This document shows, piece after piece, positions 26,621-35,800 of a stretch of 64,000 nucleotides of DNA. Made by a program: the position numbers and the translations under genes. Every line of letters begins with the position of its first letter. Within the stretch, counting starts at the first letter, position 1. Under the pieces are notes generated by a model that saw only the letters and a list, made by a program, of their open reading frames with translations, was not told where the DNA came from and did no database searches. Origin of the DNA: Microseira wollei NIES-4236 (GTDB lineage Bacteria > Cyanobacteriota > Cyanobacteriia > Cyanobacteriales > Aerosakkonemataceae); NCBI RefSeq assembly GCF_020521235.1, contig NZ_BLAY01000001.1:124001-188000 (forward strand). The letters run 5' to 3'.

Positions 26621-28162
26621 ATGGCACGGAGTGCGACTCCATCATTCGTAGTTGAACTACCAATAGTTGTTGACAGCAAGCAGGAACGCGAGTTAGAGGT
26701 GCGGTTTCAGGTTGGTAGGCAACTTTACAATGCTTGTCTTAACGAAGCTATGGTGCGGATGGAGCTAGTACGTAATTCCGATGCCTACAAAGCAGCTAAG
26801 AAAATTCCTAGAGATAAAAAGAAAGAGCGTCAGAAAGCCTTCAATGATGCTAGGAATGCTTACAGGTTTTGTGACTATGATTTACAAGCTTATGCAACAA
26901 AGGTAAGTAATGAATCCTCGTGGATAGCTGAAAAACTCGATTCAAATACCCAGCAGACCATAGCCACTCGTGCCTTTAAAGCTAGTGAGAGGGTAATGTT
27001 TGGGCGTGCCAAGAAGGTGCGCTACAAAATACCATCACGCTTCAAGTCTCTAGAGGGCAAGACCAACAAGCAGGGGATTAGATGGAAGAATAACCAATTG
27101 GTCTGGGGTTCGCTCAAGCTAAATGTGATTATCGAACAATCCAACCCAGTAATTCAGCACGGGTTGAACTCACCTGTAAAGTATGTCCGCATTCTCTGGC
27201 GTGAACTCAATGGTAAGCGCCGGTGGTACGTTCAGCTAATATGCCTCGGAGAACCCTACCAAAAACCAAAAAATTACGTGTTTGATGGGGTGGTTGGGTT
27301 GGATCTGAACATCTCCAATATTGCCTTTGTTGGTGATAAACATGCTGGGTTGCTACCTTTTGCGGAAGGTGTACCGAGATGCGAGAACGAAATAAGAGCG
27401 TTACAGCGTAAGATGGAGCGTTCTCGACGTGCTAATAATACCGACAATTACGAGCCAGACTTCAAGGGCAAGAAGGGGCGCAAGGTAGTCAAAAAGAAGG
27501 GTAAAGCAAAGAAGGGCAAGCGTAGATGGAACAATTCTCAAACTTACAATAAAACTGCGGCTAAAAAGCGCAACTTGGAGCGTAGAAAAACTGCTTACGC
27601 CAAGTCTCAGAATCGTAAAATAGTCAACGAGATTCTCAGACATGGCAAGGAAGTCAAGACAGAAAATGTGTCGGTGAAGGGATGGCAGAAGCGTTACGGT
27701 AAAGCAATTTCTGCTAAGTCCCCTGGTTTTGTTCAATCTGAACTGAAACGCAAAGCTGAGAAGGCTGGCGGTTCATTCACTAAGTTCTCGACCCAGAAAA
27801 CGGCGCTATCCCAGACTCATCTGAATGGAGAGCGTATTAAGAAGCCTCTATCAGAAAGAGTTCACAGGGATGTCACAGGTGTAGTAATGCACCGTGATTT
27901 ATTCACTGCCTATCTGAGTCGGCACGTCAATCAGGATAGTCTTTCATTGCATGATGCTGTAAATCAGTATCAGGGGGCGGAGCCGCTCCTGCTGGAGGCA
28001 TGGAAGCGATATCAACAAACTGCGAGACGAGTAGGCGAGTCCCAAAGCCCGTGCGCTGATTGCCCGGTAGAGCAGTTCTCCTCAGAAGGCAAAAAAGTTA
28101 GCCAGATAGCCAATAAGGGCGAAAAGCTTACTCCACCTTTGCCTGAATCTCCGAACTTCTAG
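26621..28162 (+). CDS. Long TnpB-like transposon nuclease with degenerate zinc ribbon
   Basis: An uninterrupted 513-residue TnpB-family protein. RuvC positions are visible at VVGLDLNISNIAFVG (Asp), KEVKTENVSVKGW (Glu) and GVVMHRDLFTAYL (Asp). The lysine-rich insertion RKVVKKKGKAKKGKRR is unusual. The zinc-ribbon region reads ALSQTHLNGERIKKPLSERV ... HRDVTGVV: the four positions normally Cys are replaced, although the surrounding ALSQT/LSER frame is conserved. The C-terminus overlaps the guide-RNA right-end hairpin. ATG follows AATAGGAGG. Possibly active, since RuvC acids remain. Confidence 0.82.
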   Translation: MARSATPSFVVELPIVVDSKQERELEVRFQVGRQLYNACLNEAMVRMELVRNSDAYKAAKKIPRDKKKERQKAFNDARNAYRFCDYDLQAYATKVSNESSWIAEKLDSNTQQTIATRAFKASERVMFGRAKKVRYKIPSRFKSLEGKTNKQGIRWKNNQLVWGSLKLNVIIEQSNPVIQHGLNSPVKYVRILWRELNGKRRWYVQLICLGEPYQKPKNYVFDGVVGLDLNISNIAFVGDKHAGLLPFAEGVPRCENEIRALQRKMERSRRANNTDNYEPDFKGKKGRKVVKKKGKAKKGKRRWNNSQTYNKTAAKKRNLERRKTAYAKSQNRKIVNEILRHGKEVKTENVSVKGWQKRYGKAISAKSPGFVQSELKRKAEKAGGSFTKFSTQKTALSQTHLNGERIKKPLSERVHRDVTGVVMHRDLFTAYLSRHVNQDSLSLHDAVNQYQGAEPLLLEAWKRYQQTARRVGESQSPCADCPVEQFSSEGKKVSQIANKGEKLTPPLPESPNF

Positions 28163-28179
28163 TTCGGAGAGTGGCTCAA

Positions 28180-28527
28180 GCTGTTAGCATCTGCAAATGG
28201 TGATGAGTTTGTTTTTCCCCATTCCTGAAAAAAATGGCTCACCCGCTTCCACCTCTCTTCTTGGCGGAATACTTCTGGCTGCGATTGGTCAAACAGCTTC
28301 CAGGCAAGTAATTCGCTCCCTTTTGCTGTCATGTTTATGGCAAAATCCGTGCGTCCAGAGTTGCTGTTGAGCCGAGATTCAAAGCCAAACACATTCGGGA
28401 CGAAGGTAGGAAACAAACCAGCTACTCGCCGAATAGCAGAGACATACTCACTAGAGATTAAACTTGGCTTAATATCAGGCTCCAATACCTCGAAATAGCT
28501 ATCCAATGTCTGCGGTGCAGCGTTCAA
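28180..28527 (-). pseudogene. Uncharacterised RiPP-locus protein, family copy B, 5' part
   Basis: Encodes the first 116 residues of copy B: TLDSYFEVLEPDIKPSLISS aligns with LLDAAKEQFDPVLFPPHSLE of copy A, and the rest follows. The start is TTG at 28527, overlapping the sulfotransferase stop (ATTGA); in the duplicated fragment at 29490 the same position is ATG. Together with 25557-26306 the restored protein would be 366 residues, close to copy A (387). Confidence 0.82.
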
Positions 28528-29321
28528 TTTCTTCTTACCTCCATCAGATCGGGAAATAACCGCTCCATCAGAGAGCCGCAGTAAAAAGAACAGCGTTCCT
28601 CCAGCAAATCTTGGTCTATATACTTGAGCCAATCGTAACCTGGAGGCGCTTGATTAGAATGCTTGGCTTCCTCAATCAGAGATTCGGGTGTAACGCCAAC
28701 CAAATTTGCTATTTGCTCAAGGGATTGGGAAAGTTTGTGAGTTGGAACTATCAGAGAACGTTCTGGTGGCAGAAGATCCAAGATGCGCTGGTTACTTTTT
28801 TGCCAGTACGATAATAGTCCATCGATGACCTTGGGCATTTCCTGGAGCATTGCTTGCCGTGAGGAAACTGCAAGGCTATCGATTTCATAGCCAATATAAA
28901 ATTTGCTGTATCTGCGGAACATTAACATCCAGTCTGGTATACCATCAGCGTAACGCAGACCCATATTCAATACGGAGTTCAGCCAAGAATAGCAATCTCG
29001 AACAGTGAAAATATATTTTGCTTGCTGAAAATTTTTTATGAAAATGTGCAGGTAATGATGATTAAAACAGGCTGAATCTAATTCTAGTTGCCCTTGTTCG
29101 TCGCGTTCAAGAATAAATTCCTCGAACAACTCTGGTGAAATCTGACCCTCTTGCCATGCAGCTATTTGGGCCATGGTTTCCTCGAACATAAAATCATGCT
29201 CAGATCGATAGCGTCCAAAGATAGCTGCAATCGAAGTCGTCCCTGTTCTAGCAAGACCGACGCAATACGCATGAAATTGACGAGATGATGTGCTTTTTTG
29301 AACCACTTCTTTCGATGTCAT
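28524..29321 (-). CDS. PAPS-dependent sulfotransferase 1
   Basis: A ~265-residue sulfotransferase. The 5'-phosphosulfate loop is YCVGLARTGTTSIAAIF near the N-terminus and the 3'-phosphate motif is KYIFTVRDCYSWLNSVLN. It would transfer sulfate from PAPS to a hydroxyl or phenol. ATG at 29321 (MTSKEVVQ) is chosen by comparison with copy 2; an upstream ATG at 29360 adds 13 residues. The C-terminal ~115 residues are almost identical to copy 2 while the N-terminal half has diverged. Its stop overlaps the start of family copy B, so it is part of the RiPP operon. Confidence 0.88.
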   Translation of the reverse strand: MTSKEVVQKSTSSRQFHAYCVGLARTGTTSIAAIFGRYRSEHDFMFEETMAQIAAWQEGQISPELFEEFILERDEQGQLELDSACFNHHYLHIFIKNFQQAKYIFTVRDCYSWLNSVLNMGLRYADGIPDWMLMFRRYSKFYIGYEIDSLAVSSRQAMLQEMPKVIDGLLSYWQKSNQRILDLLPPERSLIVPTHKLSQSLEQIANLVGVTPESLIEEAKHSNQAPPGYDWLKYIDQDLLEERCSFYCGSLMERLFPDLMEVRRN

Positions 29322-29433
29322 CTTTTCGTTCGGTTTGTTTTCGCCGCTAGTTAACATCAAGGTAAATTTACACTGCTATTGCTATAGAGGGTATCGTTAA
29401 AACGCCAAATTAAACAAACCTAGAACCTAGAGA

Positions 29434-29490
29434 AATATCAGGCTCCAATACCTCGAAATAGCTATCCAATGTCTGGGTTGCAGCGTTCAT
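29434..29490 (-). pseudogene. 5' fragment of an unknown-family gene left by duplication
   Basis: Nineteen codons (ATG at 29490) nearly identical to the start of family copy B (TLDSYFEVLEPDIS), after which the similarity stops abruptly at about 29434. The ATG overlaps the stop of sulfotransferase 2 as ATGA. It is the trailing edge of the segment duplicated with the sulfotransferase. Confidence 0.8.
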
Positions 29491-30275
29491 TTTCTTCCCA
29501 CCTCCATCAGATCGGGAAATAACCGCTCCATCAGAGAGCCGCAGTAAAAAGAACAGCGTTCCTCCAGCAAATCTTGGTCTATATACTTGAGCCAATCGTA
29601 ACCTGGTGGCGCTTGATTAGAATGCTTGGCTTCCTCAACCAGAGATTCGGGTGTAACGCCAACCAAATTTGCTATTTGCTCAAGGGATTGGGAAAGTTTG
29701 TGAGTTGGAACTATCAGAGAACGTTCTGGTGGCAGAAGATCCAAGATGCGCTGGTTACTTTTTTGCCAGTACGATAGCAATCCCTCAAGCGCATTTGGCA
29801 ATTCCTCTAACATCGCTTCGACAGATGAAACTGCGGAGCGATTAACTTCATAACCGATAAAAAACTTACCGTATTTGAACATCCAGTCGGGTATGCTATT
29901 TCCCGAACGCCAGCTCATATTCAACAGAGAGTTCAGCCAGGAATAGCAATCGCGAACAGTGAAAATGAATTTGGCTTCGGAAAACTCTTGTATTAAAATA
30001 TGCAAATAATTATGGTTAAAGGTCGCCGAATCCATTTCCAGATCCCCTTGCCGATCGCGGTAGAGAATATAAGCTTTAAACGACTCCGGTGAAATCATCC
30101 CTTCTTGCCATGCTGCTATTTGTGCAACGGTTTCTTGGAACATAAATTCGTGTCCTGATCTATATCGCCCAAATAGGTCAGCCATAGAGTTTGTTCCAGT
30201 TTTGGCAATACCGACACAATAGGCACGAAATCGACGAGATGATCTGGTTCCCTCAGCCAGCTCTTTTGATGTCAT
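29487..30275 (-). CDS. PAPS-dependent sulfotransferase 2
   Basis: A 262-residue paralogue of sulfotransferase 1. The 5'-phosphosulfate loop is YCVGIAKTGTNSMADLF and the 3'-phosphate motif KFIFTVRDCYSWLNSLLN. It lacks a short segment present in copy 1 after the DWM stretch. N-terminal halves of the two copies are clearly diverged, C-terminal parts nearly identical. It begins the tailoring operon downstream of the first precursor gene, with a 252-bp gap without ORFs. Both copies may sulfate hydroxylated residues of the peptide; this is inferred. Confidence 0.88.
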   Translation of the reverse strand: MTSKELAEGTRSSRRFRAYCVGIAKTGTNSMADLFGRYRSGHEFMFQETVAQIAAWQEGMISPESFKAYILYRDRQGDLEMDSATFNHNYLHILIQEFSEAKFIFTVRDCYSWLNSLLNMSWRSGNSIPDWMFKYGKFFIGYEVNRSAVSSVEAMLEELPNALEGLLSYWQKSNQRILDLLPPERSLIVPTHKLSQSLEQIANLVGVTPESLVEEAKHSNQAPPGYDWLKYIDQDLLEERCSFYCGSLMERLFPDLMEVGRK

Positions 30276-30527
30276 CTTTTTGTGATCTACGTTTTCCTCG
30301 CTAATTATAAATTGACACTGCTGCCAAACGCCTAATCAGAAAAACCTAGAGAACGAAACGTACAATAGGTTACGTCTCGCTCTCTTAAAAGCAGGGTCAA
30401 TGCATCTCAATTTGGCTTGCCCTAATATGCACGTGCATAGATTCCGGAAAAAATTAGGTAGTCAGCTGTTACGCCAACATATAGCTAATTGAGCAAAATA
30501 CATTTACCCTGCTTTGAGGATTCTGTT

Positions 30528-30818
30528 TTAGCCAATAGAACTTTGACAATTAGCTCCCCAAGTGCATCCTGCCAGGATCTCATCATCTGCTATATCCATT
30601 TCTGGCTTCTGAGGTGCATCGATCGCGGGAAGAACGATATGCAACTCGTTCCGGGACTCTTGGTGAACCGACACCTTTAAGTCTGACGGCAGATCCATAT
30701 TGATAAAGCTTGACAGCGTTTCTTTGGGAGTGCCAATCAATCGTGCTGCAAATTCGGTATCTTTTGCCGCTTTTTCTGCTAATTCAGCCTGCAAATTTTC
30801 GCTAAGTAGAGTTGTCAT
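30528..30818 (-). CDS. Lanthipeptide/proteusin-type precursor peptide 1 (nitrile hydratase-like leader)
   Basis: A 96-residue precursor. The leader resembles the alpha subunit of nitrile hydratase (NHLP): FAARLIGTPKETLSSF, then LPSDLKVSVHQESRNELHIV. It ends in DIADDEILAG, a LAG cleavage site, after which the core CTWGANCQSSIG has Cys85, Thr86, Cys91, Ser93 and Ser94 available for dehydration and thioether formation. ATG at 30818 follows GGAGTAGCAACA; an upstream extension is not needed. Precursor 2 differs at only four leader positions (21, 28, 30, 66) and has the same core. Confidence 0.9.
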   Translation of the reverse strand: MTTLLSENLQAELAEKAAKDTEFAARLIGTPKETLSSFINMDLPSDLKVSVHQESRNELHIVLPAIDAPQKPEMDIADDEILAGCTWGANCQSSIG

Positions 30819-30889
30819 TGTTGCTACTCCTTCTTTTTTTTCGTGGTGGTTCAAACCAACGCCAGACTTAATCGCGATTTCCAGACTTT

Positions 30890-31213
30890 CTATTTTTTCG
30901 CGAGAGCCGCTATATCGTTTTGCAGCGATTCCTGAAGTCCCTTATCCTCTTTTAGCTGACTCATAAAGTCCAGAAGCTGTTGCTCTTGAGTGGTAACTAC
31001 ACCATCCGCAAAAATTGCTTTCGCAATCTTCTTAGTGAACACCTCCTGTGCCTGTTCTTGCGGAAGGTTCTGCTCCTCTGGTGTGAGTGCCAGATCGTCA
31101 GCTTTAGCACCTATTTGCGTGAGTAACCGCAGATAAGTTGCTAAAGTGCTATTTGGGTCTACGCAAGCGTTAAATGCTATAGCAGCGCCTATTTGTTCGG
31201 GAGTGAAACTCAT
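30890..31213 (-). CDS. Small hypothetical protein between the precursor genes
   Basis: A 107-residue acidic helical protein starting MSFTPEQIGAAIAFNACVD, with AIFADGVVTTQEQQLLDFMS in the second half, which faintly recalls TerB-like helical domains. ATG at 31213 is preceded by GAGGAG. It is encoded between the two precursor genes on the same strand, and a 5' fragment of a homologue occurs in the opposite orientation at 32256. Its function is unknown; it has no leader or core features. Confidence 0.68.
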   Translation of the reverse strand: MSFTPEQIGAAIAFNACVDPNSTLATYLRLLTQIGAKADDLALTPEEQNLPQEQAQEVFTKKIAKAIFADGVVTTQEQQLLDFMSQLKEDKGLQESLQNDIAALAKK

Positions 31214-31531
31214 GATTGTATTCTCCTCGGAACGAAAATATCTAAAGTTGAATTGACAAAAAAAACATCTTCCAATCGCGTAATAGTCCACCTCTCGTGT
31301 TTGAAAACGAAACCTCAATCATAAATAGCTTGTAAGCCGATATTATGCTTACAGGCATAGACATTGAATCTTTTTCAAACACTTAGGCGATGGCGCAACG
31401 CGACAATCAGTTATGTGCGTGAATGATGAACAGTTAGGAACCTATTACTTAATTAGCTGGGCAATAAGTTGGAGATTGAGGATATTGCTGATTGAGCCAA
31501 CTATATTAACCCTGATCTGCTGTAACCCGTT

Positions 31532-31822
31532 CTAGCCAATAGAACTTTGACAATTAGCTCCCCAAGTGCATCCTGCCAGGATCTCATCATCTGCTATATC
31601 CATTTCTGGCTTCTGAGGTGCATCGAATGCGGGAAGAACGATATGCAACTCGTTCCGGGACTCTTGGTGAACCGACACCTTTAAATCTGACGGCAGATCC
31701 ATATTGATAAAGCTTGACAGCGTTTCTTTGGGAGCGCCGAGCAATCGTGCTGCAAATTCGCTATCTTTTGCAGCTTTCTCAGCTAACTCAGCTTGCAAAT
31801 TTTCGCTAAGTAGAGTCGTCAT
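31532..31822 (-). CDS. Lanthipeptide/proteusin-type precursor peptide 2 (nitrile hydratase-like leader)
   Basis: 96 residues, identical to precursor 1 except Ser21, Leu28, Ala30 and Phe66. The leader has the NHLP pattern and the LAG site; the core is the same CTWGANCQSSIG. DNA similarity covers the coding region and the last codons but stops right upstream of the ATG, so the two genes probably have separate 5' regions. It lies about 1 kb downstream of the LanM gene, separated by a repeat-filled interval. Confidence 0.9.
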   Translation of the reverse strand: MTTLLSENLQAELAEKAAKDSEFAARLLGAPKETLSSFINMDLPSDLKVSVHQESRNELHIVLPAFDAPQKPEMDIADDEILAGCTWGANCQSSIG

Positions 31823-32091
31823 GATTGCTTCCTATGATTTTTTAGTTGCCGCTGCAATTTTATCTTTTCACCAAGTCACCTGCAAGAGTGAACCAATAGA
31901 AAATCATAGTTATTTTTTATGAAAATCACGAAAAAACATAACAATCTTATTTATTAATCCACCCATTTTGATATTTGACAAAAATATTTATGTATTGCGG
32001 GCGCTCGCCTTAATATCTCGTACACTTTGCCTACATTTTAACTATCTTAAATTTATATAAAGATTAATTAAATATCCAGGCAAGCATTTGC

Positions 32092-32193
32092 AGGACTTAA
32101 GCAAAAAAACAAAGGTGAAATCGATTAATCGTTGGTTGACAGTCGCGACATTGACGCATCACCAAAGTTTTTGGCCCCGCGTGCGTAAGTCCT
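32092..32193. repeat. ~100-bp MITE-like repeat with AGGACTTACGC ends, copy 1
   Basis: Begins AGGACTTAAGC and ends in GCGTAAGTCCT, with inner arms CAAAGGTGA and TCACCAAAGTTTTTGG, so the ends are imperfect inverted repeats. A second copy is at 32527-32626 and a related ~100-bp unit at 60613-60713. These together with a palindrome fill the 1-kb gap between precursor 2 and LanM. Confidence 0.75.
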
Positions 32194-32255
32194 GGTCCAA
32201 TAAAACCAAGCTTGACAAAGTCAAGAAGCAAAACTCTTAAGCAGGAAATGCAAGC

Positions 32256-32312
32256 ATGTTCACTCCCGAACAAATAGGCGCTGCTATAGGGTTTATAGCA
32301 GTTGGTGACAAG
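32256..32312 (+). pseudogene. 5' fragment of the small RiPP-locus protein, opposite strand
   Basis: Nineteen codons reading MFTPEQIGAAIGFIAVGDK match the start of the protein at 30890-31213 (SFTPEQIGAAIAFNACVD) but in plus orientation. Similarity ends where the large palindrome and MITE-like repeats begin, so this is a remnant of a rearranged extra copy. Confidence 0.65.
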
Positions 32313-32329
32313 GTGGAATACAGCCCTTG

Positions 32330-32385
32330 GGGCTCGAGTTTGTATAGCGGCACCCTTAAGGGTGCCGCTATACAAACTCGAGCCC
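32330..32385. repeat. Perfect 56-bp palindrome
   Basis: GGGCTCGAGTTTGTATAGCG leads into a TTAA centre and is followed by its exact reverse complement ending CTCGAGCCC. The inner part TTTGTATAGCGGCAC is shared with the palindrome at 38951-38992 (TTTGTGTAGCGGCAC). It could form a very stable cruciform or hairpin. Confidence 0.95.
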
Positions 32386-32526
32386 GTCTACACGGGCTAT
32401 TAACTCATGAAAAATCAAGTGTATTCTATCAAGTCACAATCCGCTATAACCCCTTGTCGTTACCCACATTTTCTCAGGAGTTCGATTGACGCTTTCCCGG
32501 TCAGTTTGCCAGGAATTAATATCATC

Positions 32527-32626
32527 AGGACTTCCGCAAAAAAAACTTTGGTGAAATCGATTAATCGTGGGTTTAGAGTCGCGAGATTGACGCATCACCA
32601 AAGTTTTTGGCTCCGCCTGCGTAATA
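32527..32626. repeat. ~100-bp MITE-like repeat, copy 2
   Basis: AGGACTTCCGC start, AAATCGATTAATCGT centre and TCACCAAAGTTTTTGGC arm match copy 1 at 32092-32193; the right terminus is less well preserved. No ORF is present in it. Confidence 0.72.
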
Positions 32627-32845
32627 TGATGTCCGCCTAATTACCCTGAATAAAAATCTCTCTGCGTCACCGTGTCATTCCTAACTATGGGTGAAGAACC
32701 GGACATGATATAAGTCCCGATCGTGTTTGTTCGCGTGCTGCACTAAGGGGCGGGTTGATTTATCCAGTGCGCTGGGTTCAAAGATCTCTCGTAAAACCCG
32801 CCCCTACTCCGGTCAAAAACACTTGCACTACCTTTGCTTAGAATG

Positions 32846-35800
32846 TCAATCTAGCAACAGAACGGATGGTAGCAAATTGGGGTGAGCCAATCTTAGCAAC
32901 TGGTAGCCAATACCTGAAGTTCCTTGGAAGAACGAGGGATGGAATATACCCTGAAGAAATTTGTCAAATAAATGATAGGAACCTCGCCGCTTGGCTCTGC
33001 GTACAACTAGGGAAGCTTGCTGGTTCGCTAAATCAAATAAGTCGGGCCTGGAAAAGGTTTGGGCTGCAACTTGGAGTACTTCTATTCTGCCAAAGTTACC
33101 GCAACAGAGATAATCTTTTCCTCCCAGGCTGAATTGTCGGGTGGTCTCGATCGCGGCTGCGATATCTTTTTCAATCTCATCTGTATCTAAAACCTCAAGT
33201 CCGCCGATTCTTGCCAGAGCAATGCCGGGTGCGCCGTGACACCAAGCCGTCATAAATCCAGGTTTACCATTTGTTGGCATCGCGGCGCGAAAGTCGGGCC
33301 AATTGCCTGCTAATTGGTCAAAAACGCTTTGTTCGTAAGCGATCGCTTCCGTGGCTGCTTGTAGAAACTTATTTTCACCAGTCGAATCGTACAAACGTAA
33401 CAGAGCATAGGCAATCCCCGCCGCACCATGAGAAAACCCAGTCACAAAGTCGGCGCCAATTCTATGCCAAGCTTTCCATCCCAAGTTGTTTGTCGTTCGA
33501 GTGTTTAATAAATGCTCGCCGCAGCAGAAAGCTGTTGCCAAAATCTCGGCAGCGTTCGTTTTTTCATATAGAGCTAATAATCCCAAAATCGCCCCTGCCG
33601 ATCCATTTACCACATCCAAATTTTTGTCGCTGGCAATCTGCTGGGGAGAAATTAATGATGCAGCCAGTTTAGCATCTTCCAGCCAGGAGGGCTGCTGCAA
33701 AAACTCAGAAATGCGGGTAAAAGCATAGACGAGGGAACCGATACCAGCTACGCCGCCAATAGTATATCCGTTGCGAGACAAAGTTTGAATTGGTGTGGTG
33801 GCGATCGCTTCTCGTAAGGGAGCGATCGCGCCCTGAATCAGTTCTGCATATCCAGCGCCACCAGTTACTTTTTCCAACCCTGCCAAGAAGACAACAACGC
33901 CTGCGACTCCCCCGTAAAGATCTAATCGCAGAGGCTGTAATATATATTTTTCGGCTTGCAGTTGCCCAGCGATCCAAGTGGCGCTACCGTCATGGGAGTA
34001 AATTGCTAGTTCTTGTAACTCAAGAGCGATCTCCTTCGCACAGGCAACTAGCTCTTCAGGCGAAAGTACAGCACTCTCATCTTCTTTTTCCTTCTCTACT
34101 AAATAAGTGCTGTGTTTGCCAGAGACCGCGCTCAGATGTAGGGTACTTTCGATTAAACGAATTTGCGCGTTTAGATCTTGTTCGTTAAAAGAATTAAGGC
34201 GATTAATTGCGTTCTCAATACTTGTATTTTCACAGAAGCCTTGCAGGACTTCCCCATCGGGCAAATCTATCGCCGTGCTATTTGCACGTATTGAAAACAA
34301 GGGGATATCCATCTGTTCTAAAGCTGCGGTTTCAAACTTGACTAAAGGCCAATGAATCGCTTTGTTGCCCTTGTCCAGAGACATGCGACTGACAACATCC
34401 ATTTCGATGCTTCTATCCGCTCCATCTCTTAAATATTCCGGTTCCAGCAGCGTTTGCAAGGTCGATGTATAAAACTTGGTGTTGCGTAGAATGTAGCGCA
34501 CTTTTTGCCCAGCCAAGTTTTGTAGGGGACTGTGGGGAGCGAGTAACTCATTTTTTCTCTCCATCAGAAAAAGATACATCTGCTGGAAACCAGCCACAAC
34601 CTCGCCCACGTAATCGGTTGCTTTCAAGCGGGTACCATTGATATGAGGCACGCTCGCTTTGACGTCGATCTCCATAGGTTGATAGTCTCGCTTCATAGCA
34701 TCCGAGTTGGCGTCTTGCCATACTGGTCTTTTAAAGGGCAATACCAATTTACCCGCCTCCCTCAGACCTCCAATATCGTAGGCCATCTTCCCATCAGCGC
34801 TTAGCCGCCATGTAGGCAGCAATCCCACGCGAAATACTGAATTCCACCAGATGATATCGATCGGTCTAATATGATAGCTTTGGGAGTATTCTCGCTCTAG
34901 CTTGAAGTTGTTGTGCATCAACGCTTCCATATCTACTAGCAATGGATACTCACCGCTAGCAATGATATTTTCATAAAAACAGTCCACCCCTTGGAGGAAA
35001 TACATCAAGCACAGCAGCATCCCCGCACGCTGGTAAAATCGGCGCGCAGCATCAACATTCTCACAAGGCAGGTTCTCGGCATACTCTACCCATCCGTAAT
35101 CTTTCTGGTTGATAACTTTCAGGGATTTGAAGGGTAGCGTTATTCCTTGCAGATTCAACCATTCTAGAAACGAGAAATAGGCGCAGTCAATTCCTAAATC
35201 TTTGGGCTTATAAACGATTTTATCCCCAGACTCAAACTGCAAAATTATCACCGAGCGCCTGCCGTTGTGATAGTCAGAAAGTGCTGGCTTTAACTCTACT
35301 ACTCGCCCTATTTCTCTGCTATTAAAAAATTTACTCTGAATCGTTTGCCAGTCTGAAGATAACCTCTGCAAAAACTCTGCATTTGCCTCGATCCACAAAT
35401 TTGTTGTTGTTGATAGCAAGCGTGCTAGTACAGCATACTCTTGGAGAAATGAAAGCAGCTTGCCTTCAAACATACTAGAGACAAATTCTTCATATACTTT
35501 CGTACTTTTTTCTTCGCTTTTTTCCAAAATTAGGCGCTGTAAAGCAGATATTTTCCGCGAACGAAAGATACTAAATTCGAGATATAGCGCATTGCTTGCT
35601 ATCCAAGAAAGGTCTTTGATTAAATTTAATTCTAGGCCAGATGCTGCTTCTGGTGTCAATATTTCATACACTGACCCCACTTGGGCAATTAATCTTTTTT
35701 TGGCTATTAAAACAAAGGGATACAAAATTTCGGCAAAAGGGTACGCTTGAAATTGCTTGCCCTCGCCTAAAATAACATGCTTTTTAATATCGGGTATAGA

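Larger units (their letters stand above)
26307..28179 (+). mobile_element. TnpB element with divergent RHH gene, inserted in family copy B
   Basis: The left part contains a subterminal hairpin (GCCCCGCATTTTTAAATCGGGGC), then a small divergent RHH gene and a long tnpB. The right end follows the stem TCTCCGAACTTCTAGTTCGGAGA and GTGGCTCAA at 28157-28179. Deleting 26307-28179 joins ...ADANS to VWLEFD... in frame, matching the uninterrupted copy A in position. The element is in the opposite orientation to the interrupted gene and carries no tnpA. Confidence 0.8.

Noticed and set aside
28159-28632. ORF starting MAQVYRPRFAGG as a separate gene
   Set aside because: The first 35 codons are the antisense-frame shadow of the sulfotransferase 3' end; only the part from TTG 28527 belongs to family copy B.
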